NCBI GenBank assembly: GCA_017893485.1
Contig: CM030362.1
Span: 31,972,089 to 32,036,088 of the forward strand
DNA: 64,000 nucleotides
Direction: 5' to 3'
From: Hemerocallis citrina
Taxonomy: Eukaryota; Streptophyta; Magnoliopsida; Asparagales; Asphodelaceae
Shown: piece after piece, positions 11,876 through 34,900 of the stretch
Numbering within the stretch: the first letter of the stretch is position 1
How the letters are laid out: each line of letters begins with the position of its first letter
Position numbers and translations under genes: made by a program
The notes under the pieces: model-generated
The model's input: only the letters and a program-made list of their open reading frames with translations
Told to the model about the DNA's origin: nothing
Database searches by the model: none

Positions 11876-14183
11876 AGCTAGTTTATCATCTGCTGCCTCA
11901 ATAGCTACTAACATCAATTCTATTCCCATGCTTAATGGGACAAATTTCAAGGATTAGAAAAGGACTCTTAAGGATATGGTAAGGAGTATGATTGCTCATT
12001 CCACCATACCTGAGTCCCTCTGGGGAGAAGCATTAAAGACAGCAACTTACATTCTCAATAGAATACCAACTAAAGCAGCTGTAAAAATACCTTATGAGCT
12101 TTGGACAGGTCGAAAGCCTAGTCTAAAGCACTTTTACATTTGGGGATGTCCAGTTGAGGCAAGGCCTTATAGGCCACATGAAAAGAAATTGGACTCCAAA
12201 ACAGTTAGTAGCGACCTTATTGGTTATTCTGAACGATCTAGGGGCTATAAGTTTTATGATCCCACACTTAGGTTTTTTTTTTTTGGACTGGAACTGCAAT
12301 ATTTTTTGAGGAAGTTGAGTTTGGGAGAGAAATAAGGTTAGAGGCATTGCTTTTGAGGAGGAATTGGATTCAATTACAAACCCAATTCCTACTATCACTT
12401 TTGATATTATTCAGGTTCCCGCACCTATTATTGATCAAGAAGTGAATTCGGAACCTCAACAAGACCATGTTGAACAAACCCCCATTCAAAATAAGGTAAT
12501 TGTTCCAGAAGAACAAACTCAACAACCTCAAGAACCAGTGCCATTAAGGAGATCCACGAGAGAAAGGAGGAATGCTATTCCGGATGATTATATTGTATTT
12601 CTCCAAGAACATGAGGATGACAATGGAATGATGAAAGATGATCCAATCACATTTCATCAGGCCATGAAAGATTGTAACTCTCAAAAGTGGATGAATGCCA
12701 TGAATGAGGAGTATAAGTCTATGCAAGACAACAAAGTTTGGGAACTTGTCCCATTACCAGAAGGTGCAAAACCAATTGGTTGTAAATGGATATTTAAAAC
12801 CAAGAGGAATGCAAATGGTAATGTGGAGAGGTATAAGGCACGTCTTGTAGCTAAAGACTATACTCAGAAAGAAGGCATTGATTTTACGGAGACTTTCTCT
12901 CCAGTTTCATCGAAAGACTCGTTTAGGACAATTATGACAATTGTTGCTCATCTTGATCTTGAGCTACATCAGATGGATGTCAAGACGGCGTTTCTCAATG
13001 GCGACATTGACGAGACAATTTATATGGTGCAGCTAGAAAACTTTGTGTTGGGAGATCCAAAGAATATGGTTTGCAAATTGACAAAATCCATCTATGGACT
13101 CAAACAAGCTTCTCGTCAATGGTACCATACGTTTTGGTTTTGAGATGAATGTAGTTCAGTGGGAGTAAGCATATATTCCTAGTTCTATATGTCGATGACA
13201 TATTACTTGCCACTAATAATATAGATTTATTGCACGAAACTAAAATGTTTTTGTCCAAGCATTTTGAGATGAAGGATCTTGGGGATGCCTCTTTTGTATT
13301 AGGAATTCAAATACACCGAGATCGTTCTCGAGGTACTCTTGGATTATCACAAAAGGGATACATCGATAAAGTACTCAAAAGGTTTGGCATGCAAGATTTT
13401 AGACCAGGGGATACCCCTGTTGCTAAAGGAGACAAATTTAGTCTCAATCAATGCCCTAAAAGTAACCTTGAAATTCAGAAAATACAAAAAGATCTCTATG
13501 CATCAGCTGTTGGGAGTCTAATGTATGCTCAAGTATGTACGCGTTCGGATATTGCGTACATTGTTGGGATGTTAGGCAGGTATTTAAGCAAACCTGGTAT
13601 GGACCATTGGATAGCAGCCAAGAGGGTCATGAGGTATTTTCAGAGAACAAAAGACTACATGCTCACATATAGGAAATCAGATCATTTGGAGGTCGTAACG
13701 TATTCTGATTCTGATTTCGCTAGGGTGCCAAGATAGCAAAAAGTCTACATCAGGCTATATTTACATTTTAGCTGGAGGAGCTATATCCTGGAAAAGTGTC
13801 AAACAGACACTTATAGCTTCTTCCACTATGGCAGCAGAGTATGTAGCATGCTATGAGGTATCGAATCATGGAATATGGCTACGGAATTTTGTCACTGGGC
13901 TGCGCATTTTGGAGAATATAGAAAGACCACTTAAGTTATTTTGTGACAATAAGTCAGCAGTGATGTATTCCAACAACAACAGGAGTTCGACAAAGTCGAA
14001 ACATATTAACACAAAGTTTCTAGTTGTGAAAGAAAGAGTGTAAAGTGGAAAGATGTCCATAGAGCACATTGGGACAAACTCCATGATAGCGGATCCGCTC
14101 ACAAAGGGATTACTACCCAAGGTCTTTTATGAGCATACTGCTCATATGGGTGTTGTATTATTTGAGAATATCATGATTTAGTG
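11876..14183 (+). pseudogene. copia polyprotein remnant (gag start, integrase, RT, RNase H)
   Basis: A Gag N-terminus (IPMLNGTNFKD at about 11920-11956) is followed by an in-frame TAG and then directly by late integrase sequence from 11976 ([25 protein letters not shown]). The rest of gag, the protease and the integrase catalytic core are therefore deleted. RT follows at 12364-13143 (W..A...E, GCKWIFKTK, YKARLVAK, MDVKTAFLNG) and is broken near 13137 by a small deletion and frameshift. The catalytic YVDD follows in another frame at about 13188. RT and RNase H continue at 13230-13736 and 13828-14043, then a stop at 14041-14043 and further tail sequence to about 14183. It cannot encode a working enzyme. 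Confidence 0.88.
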
Positions 14184-14590
14184 GGAGTTTGTATTTTATT
14201 TGCATTATGTTTGTATGAGACATTTATACATTTGGTTATTTTCTGATCAGAAATAAAGAATTCAGTTTCTCACTCTTTTGTCATGTTTTGATTCTGACAT
14301 CACTTAAGTTTTAAAGAGGACCAGTTGAAAATAGGCATGCGTATAGATCACATTGCATGAAATTTCCATGCTACACATTCACACTTGATCTATGTCGTTT
14401 GATTATGTTAATATATGTGACTATTGATGAATTTAGTTATGATAAATGTAACGAAAATTGCTTTGATCCTATATTTACATGATTAATGGACGATATTGTT
14501 TAGCTATGCTTTTGGTTATGATAGCAAAATTTTGAGCTCATAAAGTATGTACATTTATAAGGAGTAACATATGTGGCCCAAGTGGGAGAT

Positions 14591-14961
14591 TGTTAAAAAA
14601 TAATCTATATGGGCTCACATATGTGACTAAATGTATAATTGCTATTCTAAAGTCTAACCCAAATTAAAGTGATCTAATCAAGATTAAGTAATGGGTTAAA
14701 AGCATATAATTTAAAGTGTGATATAACACGTGTAGAGACCGTAAAGTAAATTTCTCATTTTGTTGGGCAAAATTGGAAATCAACAATTATCAATTAGGGT
14801 TATGGTCCCCTATATATACGTATTTTCTTATTCCATCTGTCATCCCATCAACAGAAGAATAGAGAGACGGCCTCTCATAGAAATGCGTATCATATAGGAA
14901 GATCCGAACCCTCTGCGCAATCTCCATCAATAGCTTCAAGTTAGTACTTCCGCTTTTAATG
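14591..14961 (+). repeat. copia 3' LTR
   Basis: It begins TGTTAAAAAATAATC directly after the purine tract and matches the 5' LTR to CGCTTTTAATG. Confidence 0.85.
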
Positions 14962-15449
14962 TTCTTCTTTTGATTTAGCAAAGATTTATAGTTTCATGAT
15001 TTAGGATTTTATATTAAAGCACTTTTGCAACATGATTAAGATCTAGAATCATAGAAACATGTTTTAAGTTGTTATTAATGTTTTATGCATGTTCTTAAGT
15101 GTATATAAAATTTCATCAATACCCACCAGTACCTATCAGCTTTATTAATAAAAGGTGACTTCAGATACATCATACATATAGTTATGAGCATGTGCAAGTG
15201 CCTTCCTCCCAGCATCACTTCCCTTCGTTGCTTGTATATGAACATTACCGATTCATATTCAGGTATACATGCCCATAAATCATACAACACTCTTTTTGGT
15301 TACAAACAAACCATTTGAGGAAATCCTTCTTCAGTGTTTCGTATTGCCATTCAAATGAGAAACAGGTTGCATCATATGTTGTTCTTATGCATAACCATAA
15401 CATGAATAAAGAGCAAAATAATTGATAGATGTACGTCGAAGGAGGGAAA
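14962..15449. other. intergenic, probably 3' UTR of the PEP mutase-like gene
   Basis: No coding sequence. The minus strand has TTTTATTAATAAAGC near 15141-15155, a possible polyadenylation signal about 300 bp after the stop codon at 15450-15452. Confidence 0.35.
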
Positions 15450-25294
<9,845 letters not shown>

Positions 25295-25331
25295 GGTTGG
25301 TTTGGGAGAGTGGGGGAAGCGGAAAAGAGAA

Positions 25332-26130
25332 TTTTTTGCCGTAATAGGCCACTTTTTGAAAATATTTGTAATTATGGGCCAGTTTCGAAACTATTAGCGC
25401 TCGTGAGATACTTTGTGCCACGTCAGCATCGGCCGCTATTCTCATTAGCGACCTCTTTATTTTGAAAGTCGCTAATGAGAATAGCGATCTATGTTTTAAA
25501 ATATTTTGAATGTTTTGTTTAATGTCGTTATTCCTATTAGCGACCAAATATATATGAAGTCGCGATTAGCGACCTTTAATGAATTGTATTATAACACTTA
25601 GCAAAATCTATATAATTTTTGCTCTCGAAAAAAAAAACAATCAATTTATTTTTTAAACTGAAATCGATATTCAGAACAACAACCTTAGTTGTACAAAGGT
25701 CGCAATTCCGAATAGAGACCTTTATTGTACTAAGGTCGCTATTCCGAATAAAGATTTTAGTTGTGTGACTATTTTTCAAATTTTACAAAGAACAAGAAGA
25801 TTGAGTTGCCTACTGTGGTCGCTATTGCGAATAACGACCGAAGTATACTGAGGTCGCTATTCCCAATAGCGACCATAGTTAAAAATCAAAAAATCAAAAA
25901 AACAAAAGCTCTCTATAAAGCGCTAAGTGTCTCAATACATTCATTAGAAATCGTTAGTGGGAATAGCAACAAAAAACAAAAAAATCAAAATATTATTAAA
26001 CAAAATGAAGATCACTATTCTCAATAGCGGCCGCTGCTGACGTGGCACAAAATAGCTCACGAACGTTAATAGTTTCGAAACTGTCCCATAATCGCAAATA
26101 TTTTCCAAAAGGCCTATTGCGGCAAAAAAA
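25332..26130. mobile_element. foldback element with 120-bp inverted ends, just before the PEP mutase-like gene
   Basis: The left arm 25332-25452 and right arm 26010-26130 are inverted copies (TTGCCGTAATAGGCC on the left; GGCCTATTGCGGCAA on the right). The arms share TTTCGAAACTATTA and GTGCCACGTCAGCA. The interior has repeats of the form GGTCGCTATT...AATAGCGACC. Long terminal inverted repeats suggest a Mutator-like element, but I cannot find a 9-bp target duplication. No transposase is present. The left edge is 37 bp before the gene's ATG, so it lies in the 5' UTR or core promoter. Confidence 0.75.
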
Positions 26131-27098
26131 AACCTCCGGAAAGGAAGGGAACTGTAGTATGTTATAAAGTTGGGTCACTTAATAGGCCCATAGTAAAGCC
26201 TAGTATAAATAAATGGGCTGGGCTTGGGCTTATAAAATGAATAAATATTTTAATCTGAAAATGGTTGGGGTTTAAATTGAATATGTCTTATGAAAATCAA
26301 ATAATCATGCAATAATTATATAGAACATGATTATTATTTAATCAGAAGTATAATTGTTTAGTTATATTGTTGTTATCGATCAAGAAGGTATATGTTTCAT
26401 GCACAAAACTGTGCTATAATGATGCTCGCTATAAGATATTGAGTGCATGTTTTTTATTTTTTCAGAGACTTTAAAATCTGTAAAATTCTTTACACACATA
26501 GTCGAGATTTAGAAGAGATTTTGTGGGTGAGAGGTCAACTTTGTGAGGCTAGAGTTTTGGGTTTTGAGTTAGGAGTAAGAGTTGAAAGAGGAAGGAGAAA
26601 GAGTAAGTGAGAGTTGAGAGTGTGATTTAAAAGAAAAAACCCAAATGACACTTGCTGTCTTCAGTATAACCCCGTTCGTTGTTGGAGATAGAGAGTGTAG
26701 TATGAGATCTTTTCACTCCATAAGATTTCTCAAAGGTAGAGAAACACCTAAGTTTACACTTTCTATCTCAAACAGCAGCGAGAGTATTTTTATTTTGATA
26801 AATACTTTCGAAAGTCGGTCAGTTTGGTTAATACTTTCAAAAAGTGGGTCATTTTGGGGAAAAAATCGCAATGACAATGTAGATCTGACTATCTACTACA
26901 AACCAAGGCACGTTACGAAAAGTTAAAAAGAAAACAAGTACTAAGCAAATGAACAAAGCTTCAATAACTCAATCTGACTCTATCACAACAACTAATTGGT
27001 CCCTATGCTATTGCTAGCTGCAGCAAATTTCTTGAACATGATATGTTTATATTTTGGGGACCTCCATCCATCCGCAAGTTATCTTTTTCAAAAGGTAA
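26131..27098. other. non-coding, nothing recognised
   Basis: AT-rich sequence upstream of the PEP mutase-like gene. Short reading frames (one of 93 codons at 26645) show no family features. The promoter of the gene could lie here if the foldback is transcribed through. Confidence 0.3.
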
Positions 27099-27275
27099 CT
27101 CTTGGGGGTTATCTTTGATGATGTAGCCCACCCCCAGGATTTTGTTGGGGGTTATGTTTTATTTCCTGCACTGTACTTTTCCCCCGGGATTTCGGGGTTG
27201 TTTATTAATTTCTTATTAATAAAACAGGGTGGCATTATCCCACCTTTTCCTCAAACAAAAAAAAAAAAAAAACTC
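27099..27275 (+). repeat. possible LINE 3' tail
   Basis: An alternating T-rich sequence with CCCCC/GGGGG stretches ends in CTTATTAATAAAAC, CCTTTTCCTCA and a run of about 16 A. That layout is common at plant LINE 3' ends. No reverse transcriptase sequence is attached, so it would be a 5'-truncated copy. Confidence 0.4.
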
Positions 27276-27689
27276 CATGGATCTGCATTTATATATTTGA
27301 AACACAGTTAATATAATTAAAGACAATCACGCCTATTATCATCTACTGCTAAATGGCAAGAAGAAAAAGACACAAAACAAAAGAAGTAGTAGTAGTTCCA
27401 GTCAAAAAGATAAAACAACCATTAAATGCCTGGTTGTCAGAATTGAGATATAGCCGCCCATATGTCAAAAACCCTGAAACATAAGGAAATGTATAGTAGC
27501 TTTTGTTATAGCTTGCCATGTTATTGATCTAGTAGATCTTACCAAACCAACAGCTGTTTTTGCTGCTCGTGAAGCTAAATACAGAATACTAGTTGGTTTG
27601 GATCAAAGAAGAAGAACAAGATCGAATACTAGTTGGTAGATAGAGTACGTGGTACCAAGACACACACACACATATATATATATATATAT

Positions 27690-28381
27690 GGAAGTCTTCC
27701 ATTGTGCACCACCTATGGTGCACACGGCATGTGCACCATGGGCAGATCTGGGGGTGGGGTATCCCCCCCCCCCCCCCCCCCCCCCCCCCCTTTTGGTATT
27801 TATTTGTTTTTTGTTTTTTTTTGGTATATTAGTGTGGGATGTATGCTTCAGCTCCGCCAAATATTTTTTAAAGCCCACCTCATATATATTTGAATCTTCT
27901 ATTTATTTTTTTGGGCCCAAGCTCAACTTTATTCTATCTAGTATCTATAAAAACTTTACTTCTCTAGTATTTCTAACAACTTTATATATATTTTGCATGT
28001 TACCTTGTGCGATTTTTTTTTCCAGCCCCCTCACTTTTCAATCCTGGATCTGTCTGCCCCTGGTGTGCACTCAGCCTTCCCACCTTCATATCGACTATCC
28101 GAACCGTTCACATTGATTTATACATCTAAATTAATCTAAATATGTAAAATAAAATCATTTGAAATTCATTTGCACATCTATTGAAGTGTTACAAAATTGT
28201 ATGACAGAAAAACATTGTTTTTTATAGTTACATGATGGATGGGCAAATGAAGTTCAAATGATTTGATTTTACATATTTGGACCAATTTAGATGTATAAAT
28301 CAATGCGAACGGTTCGGATCGTCGATACGAAGACAGGATTGCCGAGTGCACACGGAAGGGTGGTGCACAATGGAAGATTTT

Positions 28382-28383
<2 letters not shown>
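27690..28383. mobile_element. inverted-repeat MITE in a TA microsatellite, carrying a nested hAT MITE
   Basis: Ends GGAAGTCTTCCATTGTGCAC and, inverted, GGAAAATCTTCCATTGTGCA. Inner arms 28071-28170 and 28235-28340 are also inverted copies (ACCGTTCACATTGATTTATA and complement). Both sides are (TA)n: about 27670-27689 and 28384-28425. It is interrupted at 27737-28062 by another element. Confidence 0.75.
27737..28062. mobile_element. hAT-type MITE nested in the preceding MITE
   Basis: Ends CATGGGCAGATCTGG and, inverted, CAGGGGCAGACAGATCC. An 8-bp duplication with one mismatch flanks it: ATGTGCAC at 27729-27736 and GTGTGCAC at 28063-28070. It contains a run of about 31 C near 27761. Confidence 0.7.
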
Positions 28384-28426
<43 letters not shown>

Positions 28427-28433
28427 CACAAAG

Positions 28434-28579
28434 AAAGCTATCAAGTGACTCTCCTTCAATCCCCAAAAAATCAAAGGTCCAGATCTCACCTCACAAAACA
28501 TATTTTTCCTCCCAAAAGTTTTCCCCCAAAACTCAAATTCAAATTTTCCACCCAAAACAACTCTTATATTTATTTAATT

Positions 28580-28622
<43 letters not shown>

Positions 28623-28894
28623 ATTCAAAAATTTAAGAAAATAAAAATTTAAATTTTTTTTTACAAAATTAAAATTTAAAAAACTAAAAAAATTTAAAAT
28701 TTAAAAACTTTAAAAATAATTCAAAAGAAATCAAAAAAAATCATATAATATATTTTTTGCTGGACCCCAAAAAGTTTCTCATATAATATGTTTACTACTT
28801 CAATTAATTTGCTGGACCTTCAAAACTATTTTATATGATCAAATAAGGTGCACCGTTCCGAAGACGTGCCGTAGGCACGTGTCAATGGGCAAAC
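28434..28894 (+). mobile_element. Helitron family A, copy 2, ends eroded
   Basis: Shares ACACAAAGAAAGCTATCAAG and the 3' palindrome ACGTGCCGTAGGCACGT with copies 1 and 3. The 5' TC end is merged with a TA microsatellite and the 3' CTAG is replaced by CATATA. A (CT)n tract is at 28580-28619. Confidence 0.75.
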
Positions 28895-28909
28895 CATATA
28901 TATATATAA

Positions 28910-28911
<2 letters not shown>

Positions 28912-28951
<40 letters not shown>
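28912..28951. repeat. (CA)n microsatellite
   Basis: About 20 CA repeats followed by a GA tract, immediately left of the gypsy LTR. Confidence 0.95.
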
Positions 28952-28956
<5 letters not shown>

Positions 28957-28963
28957 GAGAGAG

Positions 28964-31900
28964 TGTCACACCCCGCTTCTGAAAAAAAATACGGAATACG
29001 GATTCGTAACAAAAGTCCAGCGAATAATTTTCATCATCCATAAGCTGTTCAGGAATCTTTACAACATACCACAGGAATAATCAGAGTCAGAAACAAAGAA
29101 ACCACCAGTCATGCATAATTGAAACAAGATACCAACAGAAATTACTTGAAACCAAATATAATAATCTCAAATAATCAAATTCTGAACGAGTCAAATATCC
29201 TGGGTCACATCGCCTAAATACAAACAAATATCCAAGTCATCAAGTACAATTTATTCAAGTTCAAGCAACAAATAATAATAATAAAACAGAAAATTCAGCA
29301 CTAATACATCATCTTGCCAATACCATCTGGCAGTCGACCATCCTAATCTGCAATTAGTAAATTTGCATGTCACGCTCCGCTTTCCAGAATACGAAAATAC
29401 AGGCACGTAACGGAGGCCCAGCAAATGATGTGAATACATCATTCATAAGCTGTATAATTAACTCAACAACAAGATAATAATATCAACCACGCAAGCATTT
29501 AAAATTACAATAGGATAACAAGAGTATATGACATAATACATGACATAACCAACAACTGGAAACACAAGGTAGTTACGGGTCAAACATGTCCGGATTGCAA
29601 TAAAGAGTACATGAATAAAACAAGAACTAAAGTAACATGAAAATAAACAGGACTAAAATCTTTGCTCAGCAACACCTTCAGGTAATTCTTCATCTGGGCC
29701 TGCAAGTATATTATTACAAAAAGAAGAAACAAGAGGGTACCCGTTAATGCAAGTCACGGACTGCAAGTGGTATAAGCTAACGGGACAATTATAAAATGAA
29801 ACAAAAGCAGGAAAAAAGCAAGGAATCAAGAATCATATAATAAGAGAAATACAATATGCAAACAGAATCATGAACAAGACATCATGGAATAAGTGGCATG
29901 CATGAAAACAAGTAAACCAATCAATAAGAACATGTACATGTAAACGAGTAAGCAAGCAAACGTGTCAATATGAACGCGTAACATGTAAATAAGTAAGCAA
30001 GTCATCATGAACATGTAACATATAATTGGATCATGCGAGTGTACGTATTAATCTCATGTCTTTTATTAATCTAACTAGGTAGCACTTCATGCATCCCATA
30101 CCACATGGTTGCTACTCGCAATCAAGTGAACGTTTAGACTAGTGGTGAATTCTATAGGTCACGTACTCGGGAAATCATATCATGTCAATAGTATCTTGTA
30201 TCGAGATACGTGCAATGTGGAACATAGTGTAACATATAGCATGAAATATAGAACATACAATTTGCAAACTTGCAACTTGTAACTTGCAATTTGCATCGGG
30301 AAATTACGAGCTCTCGTCTGAGTACGCTCTTCTATATTACCCACTACTAAATCTTTTTCCGTTATACGCCGGCTTGTTATCTTTTTATTTTAATCAAACA
30401 TGAAACAATAACTACATGTAACAACAAGGACGGGTAACATGGCGCAGGATCAAGTATCAGGACTTATGCAATGCAGGAAAACATATTTCAGGGTTTATAA
30501 AACATGTTGATGTGACTAATGGCATATATAAAGCTTAATCAAGAATAAAAGATACTAGAACAACATGAAAACTAGTAACAAGCAATTCATGCACAACATC
30601 ATGTATAGTTTTAAGAGTATACATATGTGAATCGTATTCATGCAATGCATATGGTAAAAAAGTATTCCTGATCATGTACGAATACGGGATCGATGGGTTA
30701 TGTATAATACGAATAGAGTCAAGGAATATACTTGCGGTATTTATGCAAAGAAGCTTGTACTAGAACAAATGGGTTGTACAAGGAGATACTTGCATGTTAG
30801 TTGACGACAATGAAATTGAAGACAAGAATAACAGAATCAGAATTCCGGGCAGCAGAACACGTGCAAGATATGTGACAGCCACGCCAAAATATTAAATCCA
30901 AAATAGCAAACTCCCAAAATAGTAAACAGCAACTCCACTAAAACAAGACAACTCCTTCAATAACTCCAAGACAGCAACTCCCTAACAACACCAAACACCA
31001 ACACCAACTTCACTTCTCCATAATAGTAAACATCCCAACTCAATCTCCTACTCCACAAATACCAAACACCAATACAATACCCAAACAACAACCCAAATAC
31101 CAAACAGTGATACAAACCAACCCAAACACCCAATACACCAACAGCAACAAAACACACCAAACAGTCCTTCCTTCCAAATCACGAGAGAGAGAGAGAGAAT
31201 GGGCGGGAGGATAGGTAGTGACTGCGGCGAGTGACGGGGTGAAGGCTCAGGCGGCGGCGCGCTCAGGGAGAGGCGAAGCGTAGGGGCTCGCGACATCGGT
31301 AAGGAGGCGGCGGCACTGTACAGGCAGAACGTCGAGGAAGGAAGATGAAGGGGAACGCGACGGCAACGACGAGCAGCTCACTGGGTCTTCGATTGTTCTC
31401 AGAGTTGATGAGGAGCAAGGGCGAGGCAAGCGGGATGGCAGAAGCGGCACGAGCTCGACGGGGGTGTAGTCAGTGATGGTCGAGCGGAGACTGTGCAGAC
31501 GGGCCGAGCTTGGACGGTTACTGCAATTGAGAGCGAGAGATGGAGCAGTGGCAAGCGGTGGAGCGGCAGTAAGTTGAAGATGAGCGGAAAGAGAGGAGGC
31601 TCTGCGGTTGAGTCACCGAGGTCGGAATGGCCGAAGGCGAGGCAGTGGCTGGGGAGCTCGGGGGTCGAAGTCGAGGCTGGAGGTGGATTAGTGAGGCGAG
31701 CGGAGAGAGAAAACGGGTTGTTGGGTTCTATTCTGTTTGGTTTGGAGACAGAGGAAGGGTGAAGAGAGGAAACAGGGGGGGGGGGGGGGGAAGGAAATAT
31801 ATAATAATATAATAAGTAATGAAGTAGTGGGGTGAGAGAGAGTGGGGGTAGTTACGAGGAGCATGGGGAAATGTGCAGGTACGAGAATTGAAAAGTGGGG

Positions 31901-34900
31901 AGTTGGAGTACGGGAATAGAAAAGTGGGGGTATGAGAGGAACTTGTATACGGGTAGATGCAGAATAATAAATCTGTACAGGTATGGGTACTGGGTTAGCG
32001 GGTTTAATAATGGGTATCTCCAAAGAGACCCAATAGTCAGAATGGGCTTCAATAATTGGGCTCAAAATATTTAAATAAAATAATTAGGGTATTGGGCTAA
32101 ACTTTAGGCTCAGGTTAATTTAATAAACACGAATTTGGACTTAGAATAAACAATTGGGTTTCAGAATGATAAATACAAAATTGGGCTCATAAAATAGTTA
32201 AACAATTGGGCTTCGAACTAAGTATTAAACAATCGAATAATTTGTACATTGGGTTCAATAAAATAGTTTAAATAATAAAATCAATTCAGAAAGAATAGTT
32301 ATAAGATACAGAGGATTTAAATACGGAAAAATACTTTAAAAATACGTATTAATGGAAACAGGGGTTACATTGCAGGAGAAGGAAAAAGAAAAACAAGTAC
32401 CAGTCAATTGCAAGTTACGGGCGACTTATAATGTAGGATACAAGTACAGGGGATATGAAATTCTAAGTCGCAGGCCTAGCATGGTATAAGTGTGTCAACA
32501 GAAATATAATATCTAATATGAATCAAGAAAATAGAAACAAGTAGCATGGTATACTTACAGGTACAGGTAACATATATCAAGTGTCAAGTAAACAGATAAT
32601 CAGGTAAACATGTAACAGGTATCAGGTAACAGGTGTACAGGTATACAGGTAATCATGTAACAGGTACAAGTACAGGAAATCAGATTACGACAAGTCTTGC
32701 TTTATTACTATCTAGGTGGCACTTCATGTGCCCCAAAAACATAACACATAGTTTCTACAACAAACAGTTTCGCTTTAGATTTCGTAGTGAAGTCCATAAG
32801 GCAGTGTACTCAGGTACAGGAAACAGGTATAACAGGAATAGGTAGAACCTAGTGGTTCTCTTCCGAGTACATCTTCCTATAGGAAAGCATGCAGTCAGGT
32901 ACAGGAAACAGGTATAACCTAGTGGTTATCTTCCGAGTACATCTTCCTATAGGGAAGCATGCATTCAGGTACAGGTAACAGGATCGTGAATCATGTAGTC
33001 ATAAACACGTAACAGGCAGGCAGGACACAGGTCCTCTTCTAAGTAAACGTTTCTATATTTTCTATTACTAGGTCTTTCCTTTAACCCCGGCTTGGTCATT
33101 TATTATTATAATCAAGCATGCATGTATACGTCGCAAAACAAAGCAAGGATAACAGGATATAAACATGTATCAGGTTCAGGGTGTAAGATAAACAAGTACA
33201 GATACAAGATAACACATAACAGGATAAAACAGCTAGTTTTCTAATTCAGGACAGCAAGACAGTGTTGTACTAAAATAGTGATTCCCGCTACTACAAACAT
33301 CCAAATCTGGATCCGTTAAAGGATTTGGAAAATAGACTTCCACACAAATCCAGCGAGTATAATTTAAGTCATATAGTAATTCACAACATCATAACTCAAA
33401 ACAGATTTGAAAACAGAAAATATGTTCAGTCAGAAATCAGGAAAACGAATTCTCAGTCAGGAAAAACGCATCAAAACCTCTCAAATAAATTCAGAAAAAA
33501 TCTGGGGTATTCCCCTACATGTCTAGGACCAAAATATAAAGTTTCATAATATTCCAGTAAAGTTAGTTTAGTCATAAAAAATAAGAAAACATCAAGAAAT
33601 GACACTTTGGAAAATCTGGAATTTCCAACATTGCTGTACAAAAACTGAGATATCTCGCAAGCCGTGAAACGAAATCTGAATCCTCCAAAGGGAGATGAAA
33701 ATAGATAATATATACTAACTTTCATACTTCACGGATATTTTTCATACAATAAAAGAAAACAGGGTGAAAACGCAATTCTTTACAGAACATTAACCAAAAT
33801 ACAGCATGTATAGTTTTCATAAACGAGCATAAAACAACGCATAAAACTCATCAATAAAATTCACCGAAATTCTGGGTAATCCCTAACTTGATAAAGAAAT
33901 ACTGACCAAAGTTTTGGATCAAAATAATATACGTAGCATAGTTCTTTAAAATGATTTGTCATCAAAATTACCAAAAAACAGAATCTGGAAAAGATTGACA
34001 CCTCTGTAGTAAAACAGTCATAACTCAACCATACGAAAACAAAATCTAGCAAGATCAGAGGGGTTTGAAAATAGACGAAATTATCTAAAACTCATGTTTT
34101 ATACCGAAATTAAGATACTGACTTCAAGACAGTCCAAAACAGCAAACAAAACAGATCAGCGACAAAATACAGATTTTTCCCTTTTACGACAACTCAACAT
34201 ATACCATACAAAACTTGTTCAAAACACAACCAAACATGAAATTGAGTCTACCATGTGTCCAAACATCATAAATTTGGGTTATTAACATATCTAAATCAAG
34301 TCTATCATATGGTTCTCAACAAATATCCAGACTCTCACAAAAATCTCAAATACATGTTCAAATCAAGAAAGGGTAAAACCCTAAGTTAATTCATGTCCAT
34401 ATTGTGTCGTGAGGCAACTATGGTCATGTTTTCACAATAGAGACAAAACCCATCAAGCAAAACACAAACAAGAGTCGTCTCTAGACCCAACTACACTATA
34501 GATGATATTTTTGACTTGTATCAAACAAATGAATTGGAGTACAAGTTATTTGCCTTAAATCGGAGATGAAGAACAACGAGAACCAAGAGTAACGAGAAAA
34601 ACCCACGTACGAATATCCACGAATCAACGAATCCAAGCAACGAACCCATGAACAACTCGCACGAACACACGGCACGCTTCTCAAAGCAAGAGAAGAGAAA
34701 ACCCACAACAAGAAAGATGATGTGCCTGCGGTGCTTATGGTTTGGAGGGTGTTGATCGGCAAGGGGGGTAGATGATCGGGATGAGGGGGTGTAGGGTGGC
34801 CGGAGATGGTCGAGAGAGGGGTCGGGGTGTGCGGGTTGGAGGTGCAGTCGGGAAGAGGAGGGGGGTCTCGGCCAAGGTGCAGGCCGGGTAGGAGCTCGGG

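Larger units (their letters stand above)
9428..14961 (+). mobile_element. Ty1/copia LTR retrotransposon, decayed and internally deleted
   Basis: Two direct LTRs (9428-9800 and 14591-14961) bound an internal region whose coding order, integrase then reverse transcriptase then RNase H, defines copia. A polypurine tract AAGTGGGAGAT precedes the 3' LTR. I see no standard initiator-Met primer site after the 5' LTR, and no convincing target duplication. The LTRs differ at roughly 20 of 372 positions by eye, which suggests an old insertion. The 2 kb between the 5' LTR and the coding remnant (9801-11875) has no recognisable coding. Confidence 0.88.

Noticed and set aside
12123..12398. Minus-strand frame opposite the copia integrase
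   Set aside because: Antisense to recognisable integrase sequence.
26645..26926. 93-codon plus-strand frame
   Set aside because: No domain, no clear context and no codon bias to set it apart from AT-rich intergenic frames.
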